DNA of 55,888 nucleotides. Source: Oscillospiraceae bacterium. Lineage in GTDB: Bacteria; Bacillota; Clostridia; Oscillospirales; Oscillospiraceae. The position numbers were made by a program, and so were the translations under genes. The notes under the pieces are model-generated. The model was not told the origin of the DNA. It saw only the letters and a program-made list of their open reading frames with translations, and did no database searches. Location: assembly GCA_022800525.1 (NCBI GenBank), contig JAAWQM010000013.1:1-55888 (forward strand), in the 5' to 3' direction. Shown piece by piece: positions 10,777 through 18,294 of this stretch (within the stretch, counting starts at the first letter, position 1; each line of letters starts with the position of its first letter).

Positions 10777-11254
10777 CCTGCTCCTCCTTCCCGGCGGCCT
10801 CCAGGAATTGGTCGTAGGCTGCCGAGGTGTTGGCCAGAATCAGCTTTTCCGCCACAACGGCGATCATCTCCTCCACCTCGCCCCGGGCCTCGTGGATGAT
10901 GCGCTCCTTTTCCGCCTTGGCCTCGGCGCTGGCCTTGGCTACGACATGGGCGGCTTCGGCCTGCGCCTTTTTCAGCTGCTGCTCGGCGGCCTCCATGGCC
11001 AGCTTCTGGGCCTGGGCGGACTTCTCCTGGATCTCGCCGGCGGCGGCCTCCAGCTTGTGCTGGTAGTCCAGGCGCACGCGCTCCGCCTCCTCCAGCTTCT
11101 CCTGGGCCTGCCGGTCCAGGTCCGTATAGTAGGCGGCCCGCTTGTCCATGAAGGACTTCACTGGTTTGTAGAGCAGGAAGTACATGGCCGCGAACAGGAT
11201 GGTGAAGTTGAGCAGATGTAAGAAAATCTGCTGGAAATTAATGTTCAAAGGCAT
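10769..11254 (-). CDS. atpF: F-type ATP synthase b subunit
   Basis: 161 residues. One N-terminal membrane helix (FLHLLNFTILFAAMYFLLYKPV) is followed by a long, highly charged, alanine-rich helix that forms the peripheral stalk. Start ATG 11254 is chosen over an ATG 8 codons upstream because AGGAGG lies 10 bases before it. The stop overlaps atpA. With no free delta subunit in the operon, this stalk must attach to F1 through the delta-like domain of AtpA. The C-terminal tail (AAYDQFLEAAGKEEQDA) could contribute to that contact, which is inference. Confidence 0.94.
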   Translation of the reverse strand: MPLNINFQQIFLHLLNFTILFAAMYFLLYKPVKSFMDKRAAYYTDLDRQAQEKLEEAERVRLDYQHKLEAAAGEIQEKSAQAQKLAMEAAEQQLKKAQAEAAHVVAKASAEAKAEKERIIHEARGEVEEMIAVVAEKLILANTSAAYDQFLEAAGKEEQDA

Positions 11255-11267
11255 GGCTTCCCGCCTC

Positions 11268-11627
11268 CTACAGCACAAAGATGACCAGGATTGCGACGAT
11301 CAGCGCGTAAATGACGACGGTCTCGATAAACACCAGACCCAGCATCAGCAGGGTCCTGATCTTGCCCTCCGCCTCCGGCTGGCGGGAGATGCCGTCGGCG
11401 GATTTGGCGATGGCCATGCCCATGCCGATGGCGCCGGCTCCGGCGGCCAGACCGACCACGATGGCGGCGGCGATGGCCTTGGCGCTGACGCTGTTGTCCG
11501 GCTGGACGGCGGCAGCCGCCGTTTCGGAATCAGCGGCATAGGCGGTGGCGGTGACGGCGGAGAGGACCACCGTCAGCAGAAGGACGGCGCAGAGGGTCCT
11601 GCCCAGGATTTTGACAAAATTTTTCAT
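11268..11627 (-). CDS. atpE: F-type ATP synthase c subunit with signal-peptide-like extension
   Basis: 119 residues against the usual 70-90. Residues ~50-119 are a normal c hairpin: helix 1 with GLAAGAGAIGMGMAIA, the polar loop SRQPEA, and helix 2 with the ion-binding Glu102 (FIETVVIY). Residues 1-31 look like a cleavable signal peptide (two lysines, a leucine/valine core, TAYAA), followed by an Ala/Asp-rich linker. Because the c N-terminus faces outside, a signal peptide is topologically possible. The Gln found in helix 1 of sodium-type c rings is a Met here, which favours protons, although Glu-Thr in helix 2 leaves some doubt. Start ATG 11627 follows AAAGGAGGT. Confidence 0.93.
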   Translation of the reverse strand: MKNFVKILGRTLCAVLLLTVVLSAVTATAYAADSETAAAAVQPDNSVSAKAIAAAIVVGLAAGAGAIGMGMAIAKSADGISRQPEAEGKIRTLLMLGLVFIETVVIYALIVAILVIFVL

Positions 11628-11647
11628 GATGGTTGACCTCCTTTTTA

Positions 11648-12484
11648 TCAATGGGCCGCGGCTTTTTTTGCGGCGCTGTGTTTGGATTTCTCCGAGGGCT
11701 CGGTCACCTCGCCGTAGAAGACGGAGGTGAGCATGGTCAGCACGTAGGCCTGGATCAGCGCGTGCAGCAGCGTGAACAGCACGCCCACCACCACAGGGAG
11801 TACGAAGCTGAGCTGGATATAGTAGTAGACCAGCTCTGTCACCAGCGCGCCGCTGAGCAGAGCGCCGAAGAGCCGGAAGCTCATGGAGATGGGCAGGGAG
11901 AAGTCCTTCAGGGTCTTCCCGGCGCCCCGCAGCCCGTTGGCGGCAATGCCGCCGGCGAGGATCACGCCATAGGAGAGAAAACCCATGGCGATAGCCCCGT
12001 TGATGTCCGACAGGGGTGCGGGAAGGGAGACGGAGTGTCCCGCCGTTGTGACGGCCTGGACGCCGAAGAGCTCAAAGAGGGTCCCCACAAAGATATAGGT
12101 TCCCGCGGCGAAGATATAGGCCCCCAGGAAGCCGTTTCTGTGGGGGCTGTTGGTTTTTGCCAGTCCGTCGAACAGGCCCACCGCCTGCTCCAGCAGGAGC
12201 TGTACGCGGCCCGGAATGAGCTGGAATCTGGGAATCACGAAGACGCGCAGGACCAGGGCGGCCAGGACCAGAACGCCCGTCACCGTAAAGGCGGAGATCA
12301 GGCCGGGGTTGACCTCCAGCCCGAAGAACCCGATCTGCGCGGAGGTGTGGAGCACGGCGTCCTGCATGACCTCCTGGATGGACTCATGCTCTCCGCCTCC
12401 GCCGGTGCACAGCGAGGCGATGAGGAACGCCAGCGCCGCGCAGGTGAACAGGGCGATGCGCCCCGCCCGTTTTTTCTTATCCAT
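11648..12484 (-). CDS. atpB: F-type ATP synthase a subunit
   Basis: 278 residues, first gene of the operon. It has five or more membrane helices and the conserved SMSFRLFGALLSG segment carrying the essential Arg204, plus LHALIQAYVLTMLTSVFY near the end. The a subunit forms the ion half-channels beside the c ring. The N-terminus (DKKKRAGRIALFTCAALAFLIASLC) looks like a signal sequence or an extra helix. ATG 12484 was chosen for AGGAGC 10 bases upstream; the frame is open further but without a ribosome site. No atpI or atpZ lies upstream. A strong promoter starts about 125 bases before the ATG. Confidence 0.96.
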   Translation of the reverse strand: MDKKKRAGRIALFTCAALAFLIASLCTGGGGEHESIQEVMQDAVLHTSAQIGFFGLEVNPGLISAFTVTGVLVLAALVLRVFVIPRFQLIPGRVQLLLEQAVGLFDGLAKTNSPHRNGFLGAYIFAAGTYIFVGTLFELFGVQAVTTAGHSVSLPAPLSDINGAIAMGFLSYGVILAGGIAANGLRGAGKTLKDFSLPISMSFRLFGALLSGALVTELVYYYIQLSFVLPVVVGVLFTLLHALIQAYVLTMLTSVFYGEVTEPSEKSKHSAAKKAAAH

Positions 12485-12515
12485 GCTGAAAAGCTCCTTT
12501 CTTGTCTGGCGGTCC

Positions 12516-12538
12516 GGGAACGGGCACGGTCCGTTCCC
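12516..12538 (-). promoter_or_regulatory. Hairpin in the atp operon leader
   Basis: GGGAACGG (12516-12523) and CCGTTCCC (12531-12538) form an 8-bp stem within the ~125-base untranslated leader of atpB, about 30 bases before the ATG. It may stabilise the mRNA or adjust translation. No known riboswitch class was recognised. Confidence 0.4.
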
Positions 12539-12614
12539 TGCCGGTATTGGCCCGCCTGCCCCTTGGAGGCAAATACCGGAGCGGCAGTTGTCTCCAAAGG
12601 GCAGGTGCGGATGC

Positions 12615-12643
12615 ATTATACTACTATTTTAAGGGGGAGTCAA
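12615..12643 (-). promoter_or_regulatory. Strong sigma-A promoter of the atp operon
   Basis: On the minus strand, TTGACT (12643-12638) and TATAAT (12620-12615) are 17 bases apart. Transcription would start near 12608. This is among the best promoter matches in the window, as expected for ATP synthase. The rest of the 471-base gap between atpB and the amino-acid transporter (12485-12955) holds this leader, some AT-rich DNA, and the opposing promoter at 12853. Confidence 0.88.
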
Positions 12644-12834
12644 TGGATGGACCGGGCGGTTTCACGAGGATTTTGCACAAAAAATCAGATTGCGCGGCTG
12701 CACAGGGTGGAAATTTTTTGCAAATTCAAACTGGTATGCACGGCCTCTCAGCAAAGCGTGCAATAAGATTGTAGAATCAGACGAAATTTTAGCTGCACTG
12801 GCGGTAAAATGTAGAGCTGGATAAATATTTATAC

Positions 12835-12849
12835 ATTTTCTTTGAAAAT
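12835..12849. promoter_or_regulatory. Palindrome abutting the amino-acid transporter promoter
   Basis: ATTTTC-TTT-GAAAAT is a perfect 6-bp inverted repeat ending 4 bases before the -35 box. It resembles a CodY box but with a spacer two bases longer. A second imperfect AT palindrome, TGGATAAATATTTATACA, lies at 12818-12835. Either may be an operator for amino-acid-responsive control. Confidence 0.4.
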
Positions 12850-12852
12850 CTA

Positions 12853-12881
12853 TTGACATTTGCAGGGAATTGTAGTATGCT
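12853..12881 (+). promoter_or_regulatory. Sigma-A promoter of the amino-acid ABC importer
   Basis: TTGACA (12853-12858) and TATGCT (12876-12881) with a 17-base spacer, about 75 bases before the binding-protein ATG. Confidence 0.82.
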
Positions 12882-12955
12882 CCCTATCACCCGGTAAAAA
12901 GGGCTGGGATGGAAGAGACTGGATGAAATTTACCGTTTGAAAGGAAGTTTTTCGT

Positions 12956-13732
12956 ATGAAAAAGTTTGTAACCCTGCTGCTGGCGCTGGTCATAGCGCTG
13001 AGCCTGGCCGCCTGTGGCGGCGGAAAGGATGGCCTGACCGTTGAGGAGGGCAAGCTGCATATGTCCACCAACGCCGAGTTCCCTCCCTATGAGATGGTCA
13101 CCAACGACGGCGGTTTTGAGGGCATCGACGTGGAGATCGCGGGCCTGATTGCCGGAAAGCTGGGCCTGGAGCTGGTGGTGGACGATATGGGCTTCACCGC
13201 CGCCCTGGAGGCTGTGCAGAACGGCAAGAGCGATATCGCCATGGCCGGTATCACCGTCGACGAGGACCGCCTGGTCAACATGGACTTCACCGACACCTAC
13301 GCCACCGGTATCCAGGTGATCGTCGTCCCCGAGGGCTCTGCGGCCATCGACAGTGTGGACGACCTGGAGAGCGCCGCTCTCATCGGCACCCAGGAGGGTA
13401 CCACCGGCTACAAGTACTGCTCCGACACGCCGGAAAATGGCGGCTACGGCGAGGACCATGTGGTGGCCTACGAGACCGGCGCAATGGCGATCCAGGCGCT
13501 GCTGGCGGGTAAGGTGGACTGTGTGGTTATCGACAACCAGCCCGCCCAGGAGTATGTGAAGGCGAACCCCGGCCTGAAGATTCTGGACACGGAGTTTGCA
13601 GTGGAGGATTATGCCATTGCCGTGAAGAAAGGCAACAGCCAGCTGCTGGACGAGGTGAACAAGGCCCTCGGCGAGCTGATTGCCGACGGCTCTGTCCAGA
13701 GGGTGGTTGACAAGTACATCAAGGCGGACTGA
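12956..13732 (+). CDS. Amino-acid ABC transporter substrate-binding lipoprotein
   Basis: 258 residues of the polar-amino-acid binding-protein family (SBP_bac_3, GlnH/ArtJ-like). A lipoprotein signal ends in LSLAAC, so Cys20 would be lipidated and the protein anchored outside the membrane. Diagnostic blocks are NAEFPPYEM, FEGIDVEIAG, NGKSDIAMAGITVDEDR (the signature site) and DDLESAALIGTQEGTTG. It captures an amino acid and hands it to the permease encoded next. ATG 12956 follows AAGGAAG. The ligand (cystine, arginine, glutamine and so on) cannot be fixed from sequence alone. Confidence 0.93.
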   Translation: MKKFVTLLLALVIALSLAACGGGKDGLTVEEGKLHMSTNAEFPPYEMVTNDGGFEGIDVEIAGLIAGKLGLELVVDDMGFTAALEAVQNGKSDIAMAGITVDEDRLVNMDFTDTYATGIQVIVVPEGSAAIDSVDDLESAALIGTQEGTTGYKYCSDTPENGGYGEDHVVAYETGAMAIQALLAGKVDCVVIDNQPAQEYVKANPGLKILDTEFAVEDYAIAVKKGNSQLLDEVNKALGELIADGSVQRVVDKYIKAD

Positions 13733-13850
13733 TCCTTTCTCTTTCAAGAAAAAGTATCAAAAAGAACGTATCCTCGCTCTTTCGCACGGTGCGGATCTTG
13801 GATTACCGCACGGTGACAGGTGAAGGCTGGAGATCGTGTATGTTCTGACA

Positions 13851-13873
13851 GGGCGGCCCTGTACGGGCCGCCC
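13851..13873. repeat. GC-rich intercistronic hairpin between binding protein and permease
   Basis: GGGCGGCCC (13851-13859) and GGGCCGCCC (13865-13873) form a perfect 9-bp stem. It lies in the 182-base gap between the binding-protein and permease genes, without a T run. Such hairpins protect the upstream mRNA and explain higher binding-protein output. The sequence type resembles other GC palindromes in this window, so it may also be a dispersed repeat. Confidence 0.6.
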
Positions 13874-13914
13874 TTGTCCGGTTATGGGGGAGAACAGGAA
13901 AGGAGTATGGCGCG

Positions 13915-14685
13915 GTGGATTGGATCGCATGGTGTGAGAAGCTGCTGGCCCAGGCCCGGGACGGAGAGGCGATGGGCCTGTGGGCGGAATTGAATAAGGA
14001 CTTTTACCAGGCTTTTGTCCAGGAGGGACGGTGGAAGCTGTACGCGGAGGGCGTGGGAAACACCTTGAAGGTGGCGGTGCTGGCCCTGGTCCTGGGCGTT
14101 GCGCTGGGACTGCTGGTGGCTGTGGTGCGCACGTTCCACGACCAGCAGCGGGAGGAACGGCCCCATATTTTTCTGGGCGTCCTGAACATTATCTGCAAGA
14201 CGTACACAACTGTCATCCGCGGTACCCCCATGATGGTGCAGCTTTTGATTATGGCTTTCGTTGTCTTCAAGTCCAGCCGGAATCTGGTGGGCGTGGCCGC
14301 CCTGGCCTTCGGCATCAACTCCGGAGCATATGTGGCGGAGATTATCCGGGGCGGTCTGATGAGCGTGGACGCGGGGCAGATGGAGGCTGGACGCTCCCTG
14401 GGATTGAATTACTTACAGACCATGTGGTACATCATCATCCCCCAGGCTGTGAAGAACATCCTGCCCGCGCTGGGCAACGAGCTGATTACCCTGCTGAAGG
14501 AGACCTCCATCGTCACGGTCATCGGACTGCGTGACCTGACCAAGGCGGCGCAGCTGGTCACCAGCAAGACCTATGGAGGCTTTATGGCGCTGTTCGGCGT
14601 AGCGCTGGTGTACCTGGCGATGGTGATGGTCCTCAGCTGGCTGATGGGCAGACTGGAGAGGAGGCTGAGAAGCAGTGAGCGGTAA
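13915..14685 (+). CDS. Amino-acid ABC transporter permease (HisM/GlnP type)
   Basis: 256 residues. An extended N-terminus of ~45 residues precedes the His/Glu/Gln/Arg permease core. That core includes the [14 protein letters not shown] start of the first helix, RGTPMMVQL, and the EAA loop [20 protein letters not shown] that docks on the ATPase. Five or so membrane helices. The start is GTG 13915, since AGGAAAGGAG lies ~10 bases upstream; the nearby ATG 13907 is out of frame. It overlaps the ATPase gene by 11 bases. It probably works as a homodimer. Confidence 0.92.
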   Translation: MDWIAWCEKLLAQARDGEAMGLWAELNKDFYQAFVQEGRWKLYAEGVGNTLKVAVLALVLGVALGLLVAVVRTFHDQQREERPHIFLGVLNIICKTYTTVIRGTPMMVQLLIMAFVVFKSSRNLVGVAALAFGINSGAYVAEIIRGGLMSVDAGQMEAGRSLGLNYLQTMWYIIIPQAVKNILPALGNELITLLKETSIVTVIGLRDLTKAAQLVTSKTYGGFMALFGVALVYLAMVMVLSWLMGRLERRLRSSER

Positions 14686-15418
14686 CGTATTGATCCAGGT
14701 CCGGAACCTGGAAAAGCACTTTGACGGCGGCAGCATCCGCGCTCTGGCCGGTGTGTCCGCCGATATCCACAGGGGCGAGGTTGTGGTAGTCATCGGGCCC
14801 TCCGGGTCCGGAAAGTCCACGTTCCTGCGCTGCCTCAACCTGCTGGAGCGGCCCACAGGCGGGAGCATCACCTTTGACTGCGTGGACATCACGGACCCCA
14901 AGGTAGACATCAACCTCCACCGGCAGAAGATGGGTATGGTGTTCCAGCATTTCAACCTGTTCCCCCATATGACCATTCTGGATAACATGACCCTGGCCCC
15001 TGTCAAGCTGCTGAAAAAGGGCGGGGAGGAGGCTGCGTCCAAGGCGAACGCCCTGCTGGAGCGGGTGGGGCTGGCGGACCGGGCCGGCGCGTATCCCAGC
15101 CAGCTCTCCGGCGGACAGAAGCAGCGGATTGCCATTGTCCGAGCGCTGTGCATGGAGCCGGAGGTGATGCTGTTCGACGAGCCAACCTCCGCCCTGGACC
15201 CGGAAATGGTGGGCGAGGTGCTGGAGGTCATGAAGGACCTGGCCCATGAGGGTATGACCATGGTGGTGGTGACTCACGAGATGGGCTTCGCCCGGGAGGT
15301 GGGCAGCCGGGTTATCTTCATGGACGGCGGGGCCATCGTAGAGGAAAACGCTCCCGCAGAGCTGTTCGGCGCTCCCAGGAGCGAACGGCTGAAGACGTTT
15401 TTGGCAAAGGTGCTGTGA
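14675..15418 (+). CDS. Amino-acid ABC transporter ATP-binding protein (GlnQ/ArtM type)
   Basis: 247 residues with Walker [11 protein letters not shown]-loop [13 protein letters not shown], signature LSGGQKQR, Walker [14 protein letters not shown] and switch histidine VVTHEMGFA. The GLNQ-type [12 protein letters not shown] block is typical of polar amino-acid importers. It starts with GTG 14675 after GAGAGGAGG, inside the end of the permease gene. It powers uptake and is followed by a strong terminator. Confidence 0.95.
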   Translation: MSGNVLIQVRNLEKHFDGGSIRALAGVSADIHRGEVVVVIGPSGSGKSTFLRCLNLLERPTGGSITFDCVDITDPKVDINLHRQKMGMVFQHFNLFPHMTILDNMTLAPVKLLKKGGEEAASKANALLERVGLADRAGAYPSQLSGGQKQRIAIVRALCMEPEVMLFDEPTSALDPEMVGEVLEVMKDLAHEGMTMVVVTHEMGFAREVGSRVIFMDGGAIVEENAPAELFGAPRSERLKTFLAKVL

Positions 15419-15449
15419 CTGCGGCCGCAGAGGCGGCGGAGCCCGGTAT

Positions 15450-15488
15450 AAAAAAGGAGGGTCCCGGATACCGGGACCCTCCTTTTTT
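15450..15488. terminator. Bidirectional terminator between importer and EF-G-like gene
   Basis: A perfect 18-bp stem (15450-15467 with 15471-15488): A run, GGAGGGTCCCGG, loop ATA, complement, T run. It serves both converging transcripts. Confidence 0.92.
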
Positions 15489-15514
15489 GTTGGGAAGGGA
15501 AAGGAACAGGACCC

Positions 15515-17587
15515 TTACTCCGCCTCAGCCAGGGCCTTCGCCTCAGCGATGGCCTTCTCCTGGGCGGCAGCCGGGCAGTCCTCGTAACGGACGAAGTGGA
15601 AGGTGAAGGAACCGCGGCTCTGGGTCATGGACCGCAGGTCGATGGCGTAGGTCATCATCTCGGCCTCGGGGACCTCGGCCTCCACAATCTGGTCGCCGTC
15701 GCCGGTGGGGTTCATGCCCATGACGCGGCCGCGCCGCTTGTTCAGATCGCCCAGAATATCGCCCATGTAGCTGTCGGGAATCTTGACCTTCAGCTCGCCG
15801 ATGGGTTCCAGCAGGACAGGGGACGCCTCGGGCAGCGCCGCCTTGTAGGCCAGCTGTGCGGCGGTCTTGAAGGCAATTTCGGAGGAGTCCACCGGATGGT
15901 AGGAGCCGTCCACCAGCGTGGCCTTCAGGAAGACCATAGGATAGCCCGCCAGCACACCGTGGGCGCAGGCCTCCCGCAGGCCCTTCTCGACAGCAGGGAA
16001 GAAGTTCTTGGGTACGCTGCCGCCGAAGACCTCCTCGGCAAAGATCATATCCTCCTGCTCATCCTGGGGCTCAAAGACGATATGCACGTCGCCGAACTGG
16101 CCGCTGCCGCCGGTCTGCTTCTTGTGGCGGCCCTGCTTGCGGACCTGCTTGCGGATCTTCTCGCGGTAGGCCACCCGGGGGGTATCCAGCTCGGCGTCCA
16201 CACCGAAGCGGCTCTTGAGCTTGCTGACCAGCACGTCGATCTGGATATCACCCGCGCCGGAGACCACCACCTGATGGGTCTCGGCGTTGTTGAAGATGGT
16301 GAAGGTGGGATCCTCCTCGTTCAGGCGGATCAGGCCGGAGCCAACCTTCTCATCCTGGCCCCGGGTCTTGGGGGCGATGGCGCGGGAGTAGCAGGGCTCG
16401 GCGAAGGGGGTGGGAGCCAGTTTCACAACCTGCTTGGGGTCGCACAGGGTGTCACCGGTCTTCAGACGGTCCATCTTGGCGATGGCGCCGATGTCGCCGC
16501 AGGCGATCTCCTTGACCTCCTCGTTCTTTTTGCCCTTGATGGTATACAGGCGCCCCAGCTTCTCGGTCTTGCCGGTGGCGGGGTTGTAGAGGGACATATC
16601 GCTGGTGACCTTGCCGGAGACCACCTTGACCAGGGAGTACTTGCCGTACTGGTCGGAAATGGTCTTGAAGACGATGGCGGCGGCGGGGCCGTTGGGGTCG
16701 CGCCTGACCTCCACGGCGTTCTCGCCGGACTCGTCCGTCGCCGCCTCGGCGGGCATTTCTGTAGAGGCGGGAACCAGATCGATGATGGTGGACATGAGCA
16801 TTTCGGTGCCCAGACCGGTCAGGGCGGAGCCGCAGACCACGGGCGCCAGGGTACCCTCCCGCACGCCGATCTTCAGGCCCTCCATGATTTCCTCCTTGGT
16901 AAAGGGTTCGCCCTCAAAGAACTTCTCCATCTTCTCGTCGCTGGTCTCGGCCACGGCCTCCATCAGCTCGCCGTACAGCTCGTCCAGCACAGCCTGCTTG
17001 CTGTCGGGGATGGGGATCTCCACCCGCTTGCCCTTCTTGTTCTCGGGCATCTGGTAGGCTTTGCGGTTGATGACATCAATGATGCCGATGGTGCGCTTGT
17101 TGCCGTCCCAGATGGGAGCCACCACGGGGGCGATGGACTTTGACAGCTTCTCGCGCAGGGCGGCCAGGGTCTCGGAGAAGTTGGCGTTCTCCTCGTCCTC
17201 CTTGGAGATGTAGACGATGCAGGGCTTCTTGCGCTCCTTGAGGTACTTCCAGCAGCGCTCCGCGCCCACGCTGAGCCCGTCCTTGGAGGCGCACACCAGC
17301 ACGCCCACCTCGGCGGCCCGGACGCCGGACTGCATCTCGCCGGCGAAGTCGAAGTTGCCCGGGGTGTCCAGGACGTTGATCTTCACGCCGTTGTAGATGA
17401 CCGGGGTCATGGCCAGGGAGATGGAAATCTGGCGCTTGATCTCCTCGGGATCGTAATCGCAAACGGTGTTGCCGTCCGCGGGCTTGCCCAGGCGGTCGGT
17501 GGCACCGGTGAGATACAGCATACTCTCCACCAGAGAGGTTTTTCCGCTGCCGCCGTGGCCCAGCAGGCAGATGTTGCGAATGTCCAT
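15515..17587 (-). CDS. Elongation factor G paralogue (EF-G-like translational GTPase)
   Basis: 690 residues with the five-domain EF-G layout: a GTPase domain, then GSALTGLGTEMLM, the DTLCDPKQ block of domain II, domain IV (KQTGGSGQFGDVHI) and domain V (RRGRVMGM). The G1 loop is GHGGSGKT (10-17) instead of the canonical AHIDAGKTT, and the G4 motif is SKED (128-131) instead of NKMD. These are traits of the EF-G2 / FusA-like group, distinct from the ribosomal fusA of the str operon. It probably acts in ribosome recycling or another specialised step; the precise role is unknown. ATG 17587 follows AAGGAGA. It has its own promoter and forms a single-gene unit. Confidence 0.9.
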   Translation of the reverse strand: MDIRNICLLGHGGSGKTSLVESMLYLTGATDRLGKPADGNTVCDYDPEEIKRQISISLAMTPVIYNGVKINVLDTPGNFDFAGEMQSGVRAAEVGVLVCASKDGLSVGAERCWKYLKERKKPCIVYISKEDEENANFSETLAALREKLSKSIAPVVAPIWDGNKRTIGIIDVINRKAYQMPENKKGKRVEIPIPDSKQAVLDELYGELMEAVAETSDEKMEKFFEGEPFTKEEIMEGLKIGVREGTLAPVVCGSALTGLGTEMLMSTIIDLVPASTEMPAEAATDESGENAVEVRRDPNGPAAAIVFKTISDQYGKYSLVKVVSGKVTSDMSLYNPATGKTEKLGRLYTIKGKKNEEVKEIACGDIGAIAKMDRLKTGDTLCDPKQVVKLAPTPFAEPCYSRAIAPKTRGQDEKVGSGLIRLNEEDPTFTIFNNAETHQVVVSGAGDIQIDVLVSKLKSRFGVDAELDTPRVAYREKIRKQVRKQGRHKKQTGGSGQFGDVHIVFEPQDEQEDMIFAEEVFGGSVPKNFFPAVEKGLREACAHGVLAGYPMVFLKATLVDGSYHPVDSSEIAFKTAAQLAYKAALPEASPVLLEPIGELKVKIPDSYMGDILGDLNKRRGRVMGMNPTGDGDQIVEAEVPEAEMMTYAIDLRSMTQSRGSFTFHFVRYEDCPAAAQEKAIAEAKALAEAE

Positions 17588-17646
17588 AGAGTTTTGTCTC
17601 CTTCCGTTTATCGTGCCCGCTGACGCGGACCCTGCTTAACGAATTA

Positions 17647-17675
17647 ATTATAGTACTTTTTCCGGTATTGCACAA
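17647..17675 (-). promoter_or_regulatory. Promoter of the EF-G-like gene
   Basis: Minus strand TTGTGC (17675-17670), 17-base spacer, TATAAT (17652-17647). The leader before the ATG is about 50 bases. Confidence 0.75.
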
Positions 17676-17762
17676 CTGGAATTTTCTTTAGCTCTTGAAT
17701 TTAGACAGATTCAACAAAAATCGCCCCTGTTTTTTGATGGATCCGGCAATGGAAAGAGCCAT

Positions 17763-18281
17763 TCAGAGCTGGAACTCCAGCTGCATGTCACAGGGCTCCT
17801 TCTCTGCCAGAAATTGGTTGACCTCCCGCGCCTCCACGCAGCCGTATTTTCGGTATGCGGCAATACTCTCGCGGGCAGAGTGGGCGGAGATGTATAATTT
17901 GGACGCGCCCAGCTCCCTGGCTCCCTGGCAGGCGAGGGCAAAGAGCTTTTCTCCAATTCCCTGGCGGCGGCAGGGCTGGGAGACGTAAAACTCCGTCAGG
18001 CCGATATATTGCGCTTCGCTGCCGAACCGTTCCTTCGCCAGAAGCGCAAAGCCTGCCAGCTCTCCCCCGAGCCACGCGCCGAAAGCCGGATTCCCAGCCC
18101 GCAGCGCGGCCAGAATCGTTTGTGCGTCCGGCCCGGAGTCGTCCGTATAGGCGATGGGCAGCAGCTTCCATTGGCCGTCCGCCTTCCGCCAGCATTCCCG
18201 GACCTCCTGGTGGCTGATGAAGCCGTCCAGGGATGTCGGAAGGAAATTTTCTTCTGAAATTTTACAATAAGTAATGTCCAT
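17763..18281 (-). CDS. GNAT-family N-acetyltransferase
   Basis: 172 residues with a single GNAT fold. The acetyl-CoA pyrophosphate-binding loop is visible as VSQPCRRQGIGEKLFALA, with the preceding strand YIGLTEFY and the later YRKYGCVEAREVNQFL. The start is ATG 18281, not the TTG nine codons upstream, which lies within the end of the preceding gene. It is the third gene of a minus-strand run after rlmB and the P-type-ATPase-like gene, 13 bases behind the latter, so probably one operon. Substrate unknown. Confidence 0.85.
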   Translation of the reverse strand: MDITYCKISEENFLPTSLDGFISHQEVRECWRKADGQWKLLPIAYTDDSGPDAQTILAALRAGNPAFGAWLGGELAGFALLAKERFGSEAQYIGLTEFYVSQPCRRQGIGEKLFALACQGARELGASKLYISAHSARESIAAYRKYGCVEAREVNQFLAEKEPCDMQLEFQL

Positions 18282-18294
18282 AGCAGCTTCCCAT

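Noticed and set aside
12818-12835. ARG box (ArgR/AhrC site) before the amino-acid transporter
   Set aside because: The half-sites are four bases further apart than in the known consensus.
15596-17143. 515-codon frame antisense to the EF-G-like gene
   Set aside because: Gly/Val/His-rich shadow frame; the EF-G motifs are on the other strand.
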